64,000 nt of DNA from Archangiaceae bacterium (GCA_016714225.1 JADJNS010000012.1:344381-408380), one strand, 5' to 3'. Positions 7,998 through 17,224 are shown, numbered from the stretch's first letter. The notes: a model not told the origin generated them from the letters alone. Translations and numbers: made by a program.

Positions 7998-9020
7998 ATG
8001 CATCTCTCTGGCGGCGTGCCCAGGGTCGTCGAGCAGGGAGATCTGTTCTTCGCGTTTCGCCGCCGCGTCGGCACCGCACGGGTGCACGACTTGCGCGACG
8101 TGCAGCGCTTCTACCTGGTGCTGCACCCGCTGCAGCCTCGAGGGCCGTTTCGGGTGTTCGAGGTGGGCCGCAAGCACCTGCCGGCGCCCGGCGCCGAGCG
8201 GGGCTGGGCGTTCAACTCGTTCGTCGGCGATGCCGACGGTCTGCAAGAGCAGCTCTCGGGCAAGGACTACCCGACCAAGACCCGCGGCCTGCGCCACCTG
8301 CCCGAGGCCGAGCTCGCCGGCGAGGGCGCGTACCGGCTCTTGATGCGCGACGACCACGCCTCAGAGCTGGTCTATGCGCTCGAGCAGCCCGAGCAGCTGG
8401 GGCCGCTGCAGCGCGAGCTGGGCATCCACGCTGAGGGGCGCCTCATCGTCGCGCTGCGCAACCCCGACCTCGGGCGGTTGGGGCGCAGTCGGGGGCCTGG
8501 CGCAGAGCTGCCCGGCGACGTGCGCGCGCGGTTCGGCAGCCACCGCTGGCTGCCCATCGATGACCCGCAGCTGCTGGAGTACCCGTACGCGCAGATCGTT
8601 CTCATCGCCGCGCGCGGAACGCCGGTGCACCTCGACGTGGGCGACGGCCACACCCGCCGCGAGCTCGAGCGGCTGCTGCACAAGCGGGTGCGCCGCGCGC
8701 TCGACGATGAGCCCACGCCGCGGCCGCCGCTGCGCTTTCTCTGCCCCATCTGCGCCGAGGGGTTCGAGACCCGCTCGGCCTTCGAGCGCCACGTCGAGGG
8801 CGCGCACCCCCCGCGCGCGCCGTCGGCGGCCGACCTCGCCAAGGCGCTCTCGGGCGCGCACTTCCCCGCCACCCGCGACCAGCTGGTCGAGCGCGCGGTG
8901 AAGAGGCCGAGCGACCCGCAGGTCGTCGAGCTGCTCCGCTCACTGCCCGCCGATCGCTTCGAGAGTGTCACCGACGTGACCCGCGCCTTGGGTGAGCTGA
9001 AGAGCCGCATCCCGGGCTGA
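7998..9020 (+). CDS. C2H2 zinc-finger and DUF2795-like protein
   Basis: A 340-residue soluble protein. The first two thirds (LFFAFRRRVGTARVHDLRDV, RFYLVLHP) match no family I know. Around residue 235-257 lies LCPICAEGFETRSAFERHVE followed by GAH: a Cys-x2-Cys-x12-His-x4-His finger of classic C2H2 spacing, uncommon in bacteria. The C-terminal 60 residues (LSGAHFPATRDQLVERAVKR, LRSLPADRFESVTDVTRAL) match DUF2795, a small helical domain seen in many actinobacterial and myxobacterial proteins. I chose MHLSGGVPRVVEQGDLFFAF as start because upstream residues come from the repeat-rich gap. A nucleic-acid binding role is possible but unproven. Confidence 0.6.
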   Translation: MHLSGGVPRVVEQGDLFFAFRRRVGTARVHDLRDVQRFYLVLHPLQPRGPFRVFEVGRKHLPAPGAERGWAFNSFVGDADGLQEQLSGKDYPTKTRGLRHLPEAELAGEGAYRLLMRDDHASELVYALEQPEQLGPLQRELGIHAEGRLIVALRNPDLGRLGRSRGPGAELPGDVRARFGSHRWLPIDDPQLLEYPYAQIVLIAARGTPVHLDVGDGHTRRELERLLHKRVRRALDDEPTPRPPLRFLCPICAEGFETRSAFERHVEGAHPPRAPSAADLAKALSGAHFPATRDQLVERAVKRPSDPQVVELLRSLPADRFESVTDVTRALGELKSRIPG

Positions 9021-9126
9021 CGTGGACCCCGCGGCCCGGCCGCCACGCCCCACAAACAGCCACACTTGCTGCTCCCCCCCGGTTGGCGGAAGAGATCGAA
9101 CCCTCCCGTTGTACGTTTAGCCGTCC

Positions 9127-9900
9127 GTGCCCGAGAAACCCCCTGGCAGACGCTCGGCCGCTCCGGTGCTCGAGAGTGTGTCTCGAGGCGTCTCTGCGTT
9201 TCGTTGGGTGTTCATGCCGCTGGGCCTGCTCGCGCTGGTGGCGGTGGGCGTTCACGCCGCGGCCGACAGCGTCGACGATCGCCTGCGCTGGGTGATCGAC
9301 CAGCTCGACGCCGCGCTCGACGGCGTCTTCGCCGACTTCGAATTCACCCGCGCCTGGGTCGATGCGGTCGGCAGCGTCGAGCGCACCCACGCCGCCCGGG
9401 GCCTCGCGTTTCTCTGGGAGCTCGCGGTCGACGTCACCGTGGCGCTGCCCGCCCTGGGCTACCTCGAAGAGAGCGAGCGCGCGCCGCTCATCAACCCGAA
9501 GTGGACCTGGAGCGCCCAGCTGCTGCGCCTGCGCCAGAGGCCCACCCCGATGCGGGTGATTCGCCCGGTGGCCACCGGGGTGTTCGCGGTGGCCGGCGCG
9601 TACGCCATCGCGCGCATGGTCGAGTCGTCGCTCTACCTCGCGCTCCGCAGCGGCATCGTGCCCGACGGCATCAACGGGCCGGTGGCGCGAATCGCCGCGC
9701 TCGGCGCGATGGTGCTGGTGCTGGCCAGCCTCGGGTGGCGCGCGGTGCTGCGCGCGCTGCAGCACGCCGATCAGCTCTGCGAAGAGCGCGGCAAGAAGAA
9801 GGGCGGGGCGCTCACCGCCGGCCTCATCGGCTCGGCGCTCGCGCTGCCGCTGGCGCTCGCCGCCGCCATCGATACCCCGTGGTGGAGCTTCTTTCGCTGA
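9127..9900 (+). CDS. Multi-pass membrane protein of unknown function
   Basis: A 257-residue protein with a short basic N-terminus, a hydrophobic segment at about residues 25-45 (FRWVFMPLGLLALVAVGVHA), a middle soluble stretch, and three further hydrophobic segments near residues 135-160, 185-205 and 230-252. No catalytic motif is visible. The start could be the ATG-like GTG used here or the internal ATG at residue 30. It ends 9 bases before the M23 peptidase gene, so the two are probably co-transcribed and it may help place or regulate that peptidase in the envelope. The 106-base gap before it shows no clear promoter. Confidence 0.55.
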   Translation: MPEKPPGRRSAAPVLESVSRGVSAFRWVFMPLGLLALVAVGVHAAADSVDDRLRWVIDQLDAALDGVFADFEFTRAWVDAVGSVERTHAARGLAFLWELAVDVTVALPALGYLEESERAPLINPKWTWSAQLLRLRQRPTPMRVIRPVATGVFAVAGAYAIARMVESSLYLALRSGIVPDGINGPVARIAALGAMVLVLASLGWRAVLRALQHADQLCEERGKKKGGALTAGLIGSALALPLALAAAIDTPWWSFFR

Positions 9901-9909
9901 AGCGCGCCC

Positions 9910-11013
9910 ATGTTCGTTCAGGCGAAATCGGGGCTGCTCAACCTCTTCGGCGCGCTGCTGTGCCTGTGGGCCGCCGCGTACCACACCCCGGTGGGCGCGC
10001 TGCTTCGGGTGGTCTCGGCCAAGGTGCTCGGGCAGCGCTCGAGCGCCCGCCCGCTGCTCTCGTACTACTCGGGCGGCGTGTGGGACGTGCAGCGCCAGGA
10101 GATGAACATCGAGTCGACGCCCGACGTGCCCGACCCGCAGCAGCTGGCGGCGGTGCCCCCCGGGCCGGCGCTGGGCCGCGCGCTCTTCCTCACCTGGGGC
10201 AAGCTGCCCTACGAGCAGCGGCGCCCGGGCGTGGCGCTCATCACCCGCTACGGCCTTCAGCCCAGCGCGTTCGAGCAGCCCGGCCTGGGGCCCGACGCGG
10301 CCACCCAGCTGGTCGACAGGTGCAAGCTCGACCTGGGCTCGGAAGACGCCGCGGTGCTGGCGTTCTTCGCCGGGTTCGACCTCGCCCGCTACGCCGCCGA
10401 GCGCACCACCGCCGAGGGCTACCCGCTCACCCTCGAGCGCCTGGCGATGCGGCTGCCGCCCGACGCCGCGCCGGCCCTCGACAACGCCTCGCAGGCGCTG
10501 CTGCTCACCACCGCCTACGGGCTGTCGTGGCCGGTGCCCGCCGGCACCCGGGTCACCTCGCCGTTCGGCTGGAGAGACCACCCCCTGCTGGGCCGCAAGC
10601 AGCTGCACACCGGCGTCGACCTCTCGGTGCCCGAAGGCAGCGACGTGCACGCCACCGCTGCCGGCACCGTCACCCGGGTCAGCGAAGACGCGATGAACGG
10701 CAAGTTGGTGATCATCGACCACGGCCGCGGAGTGACCACCGCCTACTGCCACAACTCGGCGTTTCGGGTGAGGGTCGGCCAGCTGGTGAAAGAGGGCGAC
10801 GTGGTGGCAGCTTCCGGCAACACCGGCCGCTCGACCGGCCCCCACGTGCACTACCAGCTCGAGCTCGGCCACCAGCCGGTCGACCCGTTGCTCTTCAAGG
10901 GCAAAGACACCCGGGTGGCGCTCGAGCTGCCCCCGCCGCACCCGGTCTCGAAGAAGAAGCCCGACCCGCTCAAAGACGCCTTCGACAAGGCCTCGGTGCC
11001 GGGCACCGACTGA
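9910..11013 (+). CDS. Membrane-anchored M23 (LytM) peptidase
   Basis: A 367-residue protein. A hydrophobic segment near the N-terminus (LLNLFGALLCLWAAAYHTPV) is either an anchor or an uncleaved signal. The C-terminal 150 residues are a LytM/M23 domain: FGWRDHPLLGRKQLHTGVDL gives the zinc ligands His and Asp (HxxxD near residue 233), and STGPHVHYQLEL gives the catalytic His and third ligand (HxH near residue 311). Such enzymes cut peptide crosslinks in peptidoglycan. All metal ligands are present, so activity is expected, unlike degenerate EnvC/NlpD partners. The middle region (residues 60-210) is unassigned. It sits between a membrane protein and dut. Confidence 0.82.
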   Translation: MFVQAKSGLLNLFGALLCLWAAAYHTPVGALLRVVSAKVLGQRSSARPLLSYYSGGVWDVQRQEMNIESTPDVPDPQQLAAVPPGPALGRALFLTWGKLPYEQRRPGVALITRYGLQPSAFEQPGLGPDAATQLVDRCKLDLGSEDAAVLAFFAGFDLARYAAERTTAEGYPLTLERLAMRLPPDAAPALDNASQALLLTTAYGLSWPVPAGTRVTSPFGWRDHPLLGRKQLHTGVDLSVPEGSDVHATAAGTVTRVSEDAMNGKLVIIDHGRGVTTAYCHNSAFRVRVGQLVKEGDVVAASGNTGRSTGPHVHYQLELGHQPVDPLLFKGKDTRVALELPPPHPVSKKKPDPLKDAFDKASVPGTD

Positions 11014-11070
11014 GTTTCACGCGCAATTTGTCTCTGAGAATCGTTGGGTGTTAGAGCCCACGCGCGCCAG

Positions 11071-11511
11071 ATGCCGCCCCCTGAAGTCAAGGTCTTGAAG
11101 TTGAGGGCCGAAACCCCCCTGCCGAGGTACCAGACTGCCGGAGCAGCCGGCATGGACCTCGTCTCGGCCGAGGAGCTCGAGCTCGCGCCGATGCAGCGGC
11201 ACGCGGTGGCGACGGGGCTGGCCCTCGAAATCCCCGAGGGGTTCGAGGGGCAAGTTCGGCCGCGCTCGGGCCTGGCACTCAAGGCAGGCCTCACGTGTCT
11301 CAACTCGCCTGGAACCATCGATTCTGACTACCGCGGTGAGGTGAAGGTGCTGCTCATCAACCTTTCGACAGAACTGGCGAAAATCCGCCGCGGAGATCGC
11401 ATCGCCCAGCTGGTGATCGCGCCGGTGAGCAGGGCCACACTGGTCGAGGTCGAAGGGCTGCGACAGTCAGAGCGAGGCGGGGGTGGTTTCGGGTCGACGG
11501 GCGTGGTTTGA
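11071..11511 (+). CDS. dut: dUTP diphosphatase
   Basis: A 146-residue trimeric-type dUTPase, which hydrolyses dUTP to dUMP and keeps uracil out of DNA. The five family motifs are visible: AGMDLVSAE (1), VRPRSGLALKAG (2), GTIDSDYRGEVKV (3), RGDRIAQLVI (4) and the glycine-rich C-terminal arm RGGGGFGSTG (5). I chose the ATG giving MPPPEVKVLKL rather than the upstream TTG because the family begins shortly before this point. It is followed after 29 bases by a large kinase gene. Confidence 0.95.
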   Translation: MPPPEVKVLKLRAETPLPRYQTAGAAGMDLVSAEELELAPMQRHAVATGLALEIPEGFEGQVRPRSGLALKAGLTCLNSPGTIDSDYRGEVKVLLINLSTELAKIRRGDRIAQLVIAPVSRATLVEVEGLRQSERGGGGFGSTGVV

Positions 11512-11540
11512 TTCAAGAGGTTTCGGGCATTTAGGCGAGG

Positions 11541-14006
11541 TTGTCCCCATTGCTTTGTTACAAGTGCGGCAGCCACGTTCCGGACACCTCCGATTCGTGC
11601 CCCAACTGCGGGCAGAAGCTGGCGGGCGGAGGCGTACGTCAGGCGACCGCCACGTTCTCTCGCCGCAAGCTCTCGCAAGGCGCGGTCGAAGGGGCGCCGT
11701 TCAAGTCGCAAGACCTGGTCGCCAACCGCTACCTGATCAAAGACACGGTGGCGGTGGGGCCGCTGGGCTACCTGTTCCGCGCGCACGACAAAGAGATCGA
11801 CGTCGAGGTCGCGCTCAAGGTCATCAACCCCAAGCTGGTGCAGACCGCCGACGAGCGAAAGAACTTCGCCAAGCAGATTCGGCTGGCCCGCAAGCTGAGC
11901 CACCCCAACCTGGTGCGCGTCTACGAAGAGGGCGAAGACCAGGACAGGCCGTATTACACCTCGCAGTACCTCGACGGCCTGACGCTGCGGAAGATCATCG
12001 ACCTGCGGCTGGCCAAGGGGCAGTTCTTCTCGCTGCGCGAGATCGAACCGATTCTGCTGCAGATCGCCAACGCGATGGACGCCGCCCACAAGGTCGGCCC
12101 GCACTCGGACCTGAAGCCCGACAACGTGCTGGTGCTGCCCGACCTGCTCAAGATCACCGACTTCGGGGTCGGGCTGGCGATGCCGCGGCTGCCGTTCGTG
12201 CAGGCGATGAAGGCCCGCCGCGCCGACCGCTACCTCGCGCCCGAGCTGGTCGAGGGACGCGAGGTCGACCACCGCGCCGACCTCTACTCGATGGGCGTGA
12301 TTCTCGGTGAGATGCTCTCGGGCCTCACCCCCGATGGCGCGGTGCCCGAGCTGCAGCGGCGCAACCCCGAGGTGCCGCCCGCCGTCGAGGGGCTCTACCG
12401 CCGCGCGCTCAACGTGAACCCCGCCAGCCGCTTCAAGTCGGCCGGCGAGATGATGAACGAGCTCAGCGCGCAGGCCACCGCCAGCGCTCCGCCGCCGCTC
12501 AAGTCGCGCGAGAGCGCGCTGGCGGTCTCGCCGCGGCCGCGCACCCAGTCTTCGGTCGGCGCGCTGCAGCTGTCGCCCCGGCGAGAGAAGCCGCCTCCGC
12601 CGGTGCCCGACATGCCGCCGCCGCCGCCCGACTCGGCCGAGATGATCGTCGGCAGCGCAGAGATCATCTCGCCCGACGCCACCCAGCCGGTGAACGAAGA
12701 GAACCTTCGCTCGGCGCTGGGCCTGCGCGCGCCCGAAGAGAGCCGCGAGCCCACCGAGGTGATCGACTCGGGCCAGCTGCTCGCCGACGACAACGCCGAG
12801 ACCCAGGCCCGCGTCGAGACGGTGGCCGACCCCGAGGCGGTCACCGCCCACCCCCCCCACCGCCACGGCGGCAGCGGCGGCGACGATCGCAACCGCACCG
12901 TGATCTGGCTGGTGCTGCTCACCGTGCTCGGCGTCGGCATGGGGGCGGGGGGCGGCTACTACCTGCTGCAGAGCAGCATGCGCGCGCGCAACAGCGAGCA
13001 GAACGAGCAGCAGGCCAGGCTCGACGAGGCGAAGCGCCTCGAAGAGCTCAAGAAGGCCGAGCAAGAGAAGGTCGAGCTGGCGCTGTCGGCCCGCAAGGCC
13101 GAGGAAGAGCGCCTCGCCGCCCTCAAGAAGGCCGAAGACGACGCCGCGCAAAGAGAGCGCGACCGGCTGGCCGCCGAGCAGAAGGCCGCCGAGACCGACC
13201 TGCTCAAGAAGGGCCTCGCCGACAAGGCGGCGAAAGAGAAGGCCGAGCGCGAGGCCAAGGCCGCCGACGAGAAGGCGAAGGCGGCCGAGAAGGCCGAGAA
13301 AGAGCGGGTCGAGCGCGAGAAGCGCGAAGCCGCCGCCCGCGAGAAGGAACCGAAAGAGAAAGAGCCGAAAGACAAGAAGGTCTCGACCGTGGCGGTCGCC
13401 GCGGTCGAGCCCAAGAGCGAGAAGACCGAGGTCGCGAAGGGCGACGGCCCCTGCGGCGAAGGCATGCGCATGGTGGCCGGCGGCAGCTTCAAGATGGGCA
13501 CCGCAGGCGACGACCCGATGATGGGCTTCGACGAGCGCAAGCTGTCGACCGTCGACGTGGGCGCGTTCTGCGTCGACCTCTTCGAGTTCCCCAACAAGCG
13601 CGGCGTGTCTCCGACGGTGAACGTGGGCTGGAGCGACGCCAAGCGCCTCTGCGAGGGCAAGGGCAAGCGCCTGTGCTCGGAAGAAGAGTGGGAGAAAGCG
13701 TGCAAGGGCCCCGGCAACGCGCGCTGGCCGTTCGGCAACGCCTTCGACGGCTCGGCCTGCAACACCGAAGACGAGAGCGGCGACAAGCGCGCGCTGGTGC
13801 CCTCGGGCCGCTTCGGCAAGTGCCGCTCGGGCTACGCGGTCGGCGACATGGCCGGCAACGCCGCCGAGTGGACGCAAGAGAAGCTGGTCAAGGGCGGCTC
13901 GTTCGCCAGCTCCGACTACGCGGTGCGCTGCTCGGCGCGGCGCGCCGGCGGCTCGATCTCCAAGTCGGCCGAAGTCGGCTTCCGCTGCTGCGCCGACCCG
14001 AAGTAG
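11541..14006 (+). CDS. Zinc-ribbon Ser/Thr kinase fused to an FGE-sulfatase domain
   Basis: An 821-residue protein. Residues 1-25 are a zinc ribbon (CYKCG and CPNCG). A Hanks-type kinase domain follows (about 60-310): VALKVI supplies the ATP lysine, HSDLKPDN the catalytic loop (Ser replaces the usual Arg of HRD) and ITDFGVG the metal-binding motif. A Pro-rich linker leads to one membrane segment (about 455-480, VIWLVLLTVLGVGMGAGGGY), then a long Lys/Glu/Ala coiled coil (about 483-613). The C-terminal part (about 636-821) is a formylglycine-generating-enzyme/SUMF-like fold (MRMVAGGSFKMGT, CSEEEWEKACKG, GNAAEWTQ, GGSFASSDYAVRC). FGE-like domains often act as ligand-binding or C-type-lectin-like modules. 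The start is TTG with a second TTG three codons later. It may sense an envelope signal. Confidence 0.85.
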   Translation: MSPLLCYKCGSHVPDTSDSCPNCGQKLAGGGVRQATATFSRRKLSQGAVEGAPFKSQDLVANRYLIKDTVAVGPLGYLFRAHDKEIDVEVALKVINPKLVQTADERKNFAKQIRLARKLSHPNLVRVYEEGEDQDRPYYTSQYLDGLTLRKIIDLRLAKGQFFSLREIEPILLQIANAMDAAHKVGPHSDLKPDNVLVLPDLLKITDFGVGLAMPRLPFVQAMKARRADRYLAPELVEGREVDHRADLYSMGVILGEMLSGLTPDGAVPELQRRNPEVPPAVEGLYRRALNVNPASRFKSAGEMMNELSAQATASAPPPLKSRESALAVSPRPRTQSSVGALQLSPRREKPPPPVPDMPPPPPDSAEMIVGSAEIISPDATQPVNEENLRSALGLRAPEESREPTEVIDSGQLLADDNAETQARVETVADPEAVTAHPPHRHGGSGGDDRNRTVIWLVLLTVLGVGMGAGGGYYLLQSSMRARNSEQNEQQARLDEAKRLEELKKAEQEKVELALSARKAEEERLAALKKAEDDAAQRERDRLAAEQKAAETDLLKKGLADKAAKEKAEREAKAADEKAKAAEKAEKERVEREKREAAAREKEPKEKEPKDKKVSTVAVAAVEPKSEKTEVAKGDGPCGEGMRMVAGGSFKMGTAGDDPMMGFDERKLSTVDVGAFCVDLFEFPNKRGVSPTVNVGWSDAKRLCEGKGKRLCSEEEWEKACKGPGNARWPFGNAFDGSACNTEDESGDKRALVPSGRFGKCRSGYAVGDMAGNAAEWTQEKLVKGGSFASSDYAVRCSARRAGGSISKSAEVGFRCCADPK

Positions 14007-14025
14007 CCGCGCCGAGACGAGACCG

Positions 14026-14053
14026 GGCAGGGTGAGCGGGTCGAACCCCTGCC
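14026..14053. repeat. REP-like palindrome after the kinase gene
   Basis: GGCAGGG and CCCTGCC pair around a 14-base loop that includes GAGCGGGTCGAA. Closely similar palindromes occur at 43913, 61728, 63284 and 63431, always outside or at the end of genes. The remaining gap to the next start (14054-14243) contains no recognisable gene; the reading frame of the following gene is open through it but has no membrane or enzyme signature there. Confidence 0.45.
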
Positions 14054-14243
14054 GTCGCTCGCCGAAGGCCTCGGCGCAGATGCTCCATCGTATTGCAGCG
14101 CGCTGTTGCTCGAGGCCGGTGCCCTGCGGCGCTGCGCCTTCGTGGCGGCGACCGCCGGGCTCGACGGGCTCGCCCTGCCCGGTCACGCCGTGGCGCACGC
14201 GATGGTTGGCACAGCAACTAACGCGTGCAAGAGTCGGCGCCCG

Positions 14244-16448
14244 ATGAAGGGCACGGTTCGCTTTCTGGTGCTGCTGGTGCTCGGCCTGGCGCTGCTGGCG
14301 ATGGGAGCGCTGCACATCGTGAGCTCGACCTTTCGCGAGTGGTTCGAGCGCGACCTGCTGCTGCGCGCCGAGCTGGCGGTGAACGGCAACCGCCACGGCC
14401 TCGCCCGCCAGTGGGAGGCCGGCAACCTCGCCGCGCTCACCCAGCGGCTCACCGACATCACGCGCGACGAGCGCATTCTCGCCGCCGCCGCGTGCAACAA
14501 CGAGGGCCGGCTGGTGGCGCGCACCGCCGAGTGGCCCGCGGGAGTAGACTGCGAAGGCTTCAGCGAGCCGCGGGTATCGACGCTGGGCGGCACGCGGGTG
14601 CACGCCACCCCGGTGCCGCTCGACGGCGAGAGCGCGCGGCTGGGCCGGGTGGTGCTGCTGCACGACCTCTCGTTTCTCGAGCGGCGCGAAGCGCAGACCC
14701 GCGAGTTTCTCTTCACCGCCTTCGCGGTGCTGGCGGCCGCGGCCGCGCTCATCACCATCGTCGCGGCGCGGCTCTCGTGGCTGGGCTGGAGCGCCGCGCT
14801 GCGCCGCGCGCTCTCGGGCAAGAGCAGCAGCGAGCCCCGCGAGTTCCAGCCGCTGCTGCGCGACGTGAGAGATCTGGTCGAGCGGCTCACCACCGAGAAA
14901 GAGGTCGAGGGGCAGGGCAGGTGGACCCCCGAGCGGCTCAAGCAGACGCTGTCGCGCCACCTGCACGGAGAGCGGGTGGTGATTCTCGCCAACCGCGAGC
15001 CGTACATTCACCACCGCGAGCCAGACGGGTCGATCTCGGTGCGGCACCCGGCCAGCGGCCTGGTCACCGCGCTCGAGCCGGTGATGCGCGCCTGCAGCGG
15101 CACCTGGGTGGCGCACGGCAGCGGCACCGCCGACCGCGCCACCTCGGACAAGCACGACCGGGTGCGCGTGCCGCCGGGCGAAGAGGCCTACACGGTGCGC
15201 CGGGTGTGGCTGACCGACGAAGAAGAGCGCGGCTACTACTACGGCTTCTCCAACGAGGGCATGTGGCCCTTGTGTCACGTGGCCCACACCCGGCCCACCT
15301 TCCGCATCGACGACTGGCGCCACTACCAGGCCATCAACCAGCGCTTCGCCGACGCAGTGCTCGACGAGGTCGACGGCGAAGACCCCATCGTGCTGGTGCA
15401 GGACTACCACTTCGCGCTGGTGCCCGCGCTGATCCGCGAGCGGCTGCCCCGCGCGACCATCATCATGTTCTGGCACATCCCCTGGCCCAACGCCGAGCGC
15501 ATCGGCATCTGCCCCTGGAGCGAGCAGATTCTCGAGGGCATGCTGGGCGCGAGCGTGGTCGGCTTTCACACCCAGCAGCACTGCAACAACTTCATCGACT
15601 CGATCGACCGCTACCTCGAGGCGCGCATCGATCGCGAGCAGCGCGCGGTGGTGCACCACCGCCGCAGCACCGCGGTGCGCGCGTACCCCATCTCCATCGA
15701 CTGGCCCAACCGCTGGGCCACCGAGGCGCCCAAGCCGGCCGAGTGTCGCGCCCAGGTGTTCGCCGAGCTCGGGCTCCCGGCCGACGCGAAGCTGGGAGTG
15801 GGCGTCGATCGCCTCGACTACACCAAGGGCATCGAAGAGCGGCTCTTGGCGGTCGAGCGCATGCTCGAGCGGTTTCCTGAGCACCGCGGGCGCTTCACCT
15901 TCGCGCAGCTCGCCGCGCCCAGCCGCACCGCCATCGAGCGCTACAGCCAGCTCAACCAGAACGTCGAGAAGCTGGCCGAGCGCATCAACGGCAAGTTCGC
16001 CGCAGGGAAGTGGAAGCCCATCGCTCTCTTGCGCGCGCACCACGAGCCGCCGGCGGTGTTTCGCTACTACCGCGCCGCCGACCTCACCTACGTGTCGAGC
16101 CTGCACGACGGCATGAACCTGGTGGCGAAAGAGTTCGTGGCCGCGCGCGAAGACGAGCGCGGGGTGCTGATCTTGAGCTCGTTCACCGGGGCGGCGCGCG
16201 AGCTGACCGAGGCGCTGGTGGTGAACCCGTACGATCTCGAAGAGGCCAGCTCGGCGATCGCCACCGCGCTGGCGATGCCCGCCGACGAGCAGGCCGACCG
16301 CATGCGCGCGATGCGCGCCTACCTCGCCGAGTACAACGTCTACCGCTGGGGCGGGCGCATGCTCGCCGAGGCCGCGCGGCTGAGGGCGCGCGAGCGGCTC
16401 ACCGGGCGCCTCACCGACCGGCTGCTGGGGCTCGAGAGGCCGGCGTGA
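14244..16448 (+). CDS. otsA: Membrane-anchored trehalose-6-phosphate synthase
   Basis: A 734-residue protein; ordinary OtsA is about 460-500. The extra N-terminus (about 235 residues) has a membrane segment (VRFLVLLVLGLALLAMGALH), a periplasmic-size loop, a second membrane segment (about 155-180) and a short linker, the layout of a bacterial sensor input. The rest is a GT20 domain joining UDP- or GDP-glucose to glucose-6-phosphate: VVILANREPYIHH, VQDYHFALVPAL, MFWHIPWPNAERIG, VGVDRLDYTKGI and DGMNLVAKEF are all present. I chose MKGTVRFL because the upstream part of the frame is repeat-like. otsB overlaps its stop by four bases. Trehalose protects against osmotic and drying stress. Confidence 0.93.
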   Translation: MKGTVRFLVLLVLGLALLAMGALHIVSSTFREWFERDLLLRAELAVNGNRHGLARQWEAGNLAALTQRLTDITRDERILAAAACNNEGRLVARTAEWPAGVDCEGFSEPRVSTLGGTRVHATPVPLDGESARLGRVVLLHDLSFLERREAQTREFLFTAFAVLAAAAALITIVAARLSWLGWSAALRRALSGKSSSEPREFQPLLRDVRDLVERLTTEKEVEGQGRWTPERLKQTLSRHLHGERVVILANREPYIHHREPDGSISVRHPASGLVTALEPVMRACSGTWVAHGSGTADRATSDKHDRVRVPPGEEAYTVRRVWLTDEEERGYYYGFSNEGMWPLCHVAHTRPTFRIDDWRHYQAINQRFADAVLDEVDGEDPIVLVQDYHFALVPALIRERLPRATIIMFWHIPWPNAERIGICPWSEQILEGMLGASVVGFHTQQHCNNFIDSIDRYLEARIDREQRAVVHHRRSTAVRAYPISIDWPNRWATEAPKPAECRAQVFAELGLPADAKLGVGVDRLDYTKGIEERLLAVERMLERFPEHRGRFTFAQLAAPSRTAIERYSQLNQNVEKLAERINGKFAAGKWKPIALLRAHHEPPAVFRYYRAADLTYVSSLHDGMNLVAKEFVAAREDERGVLILSSFTGAARELTEALVVNPYDLEEASSAIATALAMPADEQADRMRAMRAYLAEYNVYRWGGRMLAEAARLRARERLTGRLTDRLLGLERPA

Positions 16449-17224
16449 AGCGCGATCTGCTGACGGCCCACAACCTGCCGGTGGTCTCCCAGTTCGCCTC
16501 GAGCAACCTGCTGGTGGCGCTCGACTTCGACGGCACCCTGGCGCCCATCGTCACCGAGCCGAGCGCGGCGAAGATGCGGCCTCGCACCCGCGAGCTGCTG
16601 GTTCGGGTGTGCCGGCTGTACCCCACCATCATCATCTCGGGGCGGGCGGTGAGTGACGTGCGCCAGCGCGTGCGCGGGGTCGGGCTGCTCGAGGTGATCG
16701 GCAACCACGGCATCGAGCCGTGGCGCCGGGCCGAAGATTTCTCGGGCGTGGTGCGCAGCTGGGTGCCCACGCTCTACGAGCGGCTGCGCGCGCACAAAGG
16801 CGTGATGATCGAAGACAAGGCGTTCTCCATCGCGGTGCACTATCGCCAGAGCCGCCAGAAGCGCCTGGCACGCGCGGCGATCTTGAAGGCCGCCCGAGAG
16901 CTCGAGCCGCTGCGCATCATCGGCGGGCACCAGGTGGTGAACCTCTTGCCGTTCGACGCGCCCCACAAGGGCATCGCGCTGGCCGCGGCGCGCGATCGGC
17001 TGGGCTGCGACACCGCGCTCTACGTGGGCGACGACGAGACCGACGAAGACGTGTTCGCGCGCGACGAGCCGGGGCGCCTGCTCACCGTGCGCGTCGGCCA
17101 CAAGGCGGGCTCGCGGGCTTCGTACTTTCTCGAGCATCAGACCTCGATCGACGACCTGCTCTCGCACCTGGTGCAGCTGCGCTCGCGCCCGTCGAGAGCG
17201 CGCGCGGCCGGAGCGGGCCGGTGA
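16445..17224 (+). CDS. otsB: Trehalose-6-phosphate phosphatase
   Basis: A 259-residue HAD-superfamily phosphatase that removes phosphate from trehalose-6-phosphate. Motif 1 LDFDGTLAPI carries both catalytic aspartates; ISGRAVSDV is motif 2; GDDETDEDVF is motif 4 binding magnesium. The GTG start overlaps the otsA stop (GTGA), and the gene's own stop overlaps the next start in the same way, which indicates translational coupling of the operon. The last 15 residues are an Arg/Ala-rich extension. Confidence 0.94.
   Translation: MKRDLLTAHNLPVVSQFASSNLLVALDFDGTLAPIVTEPSAAKMRPRTRELLVRVCRLYPTIIISGRAVSDVRQRVRGVGLLEVIGNHGIEPWRRAEDFSGVVRSWVPTLYERLRAHKGVMIEDKAFSIAVHYRQSRQKRLARAAILKAARELEPLRIIGGHQVVNLLPFDAPHKGIALAAARDRLGCDTALYVGDDETDEDVFARDEPGRLLTVRVGHKAGSRASYFLEHQTSIDDLLSHLVQLRSRPSRARAAGAGR

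Noticed and set aside
14208..14225. Possible sigma-54 promoter (TTGGCACAGCAACTA) before otsA
   Set aside because: TGGCAC is present but the -12 TTGC element is not at the right spacing.
11328..16106. A 1,592-residue open frame on the minus strand opposite dut, the kinase and otsA
   Set aside because: Its protein is rich in Arg, His, Ala, Gly and Leu with no domain; it is the usual third-position GC shadow of well-identified genes.
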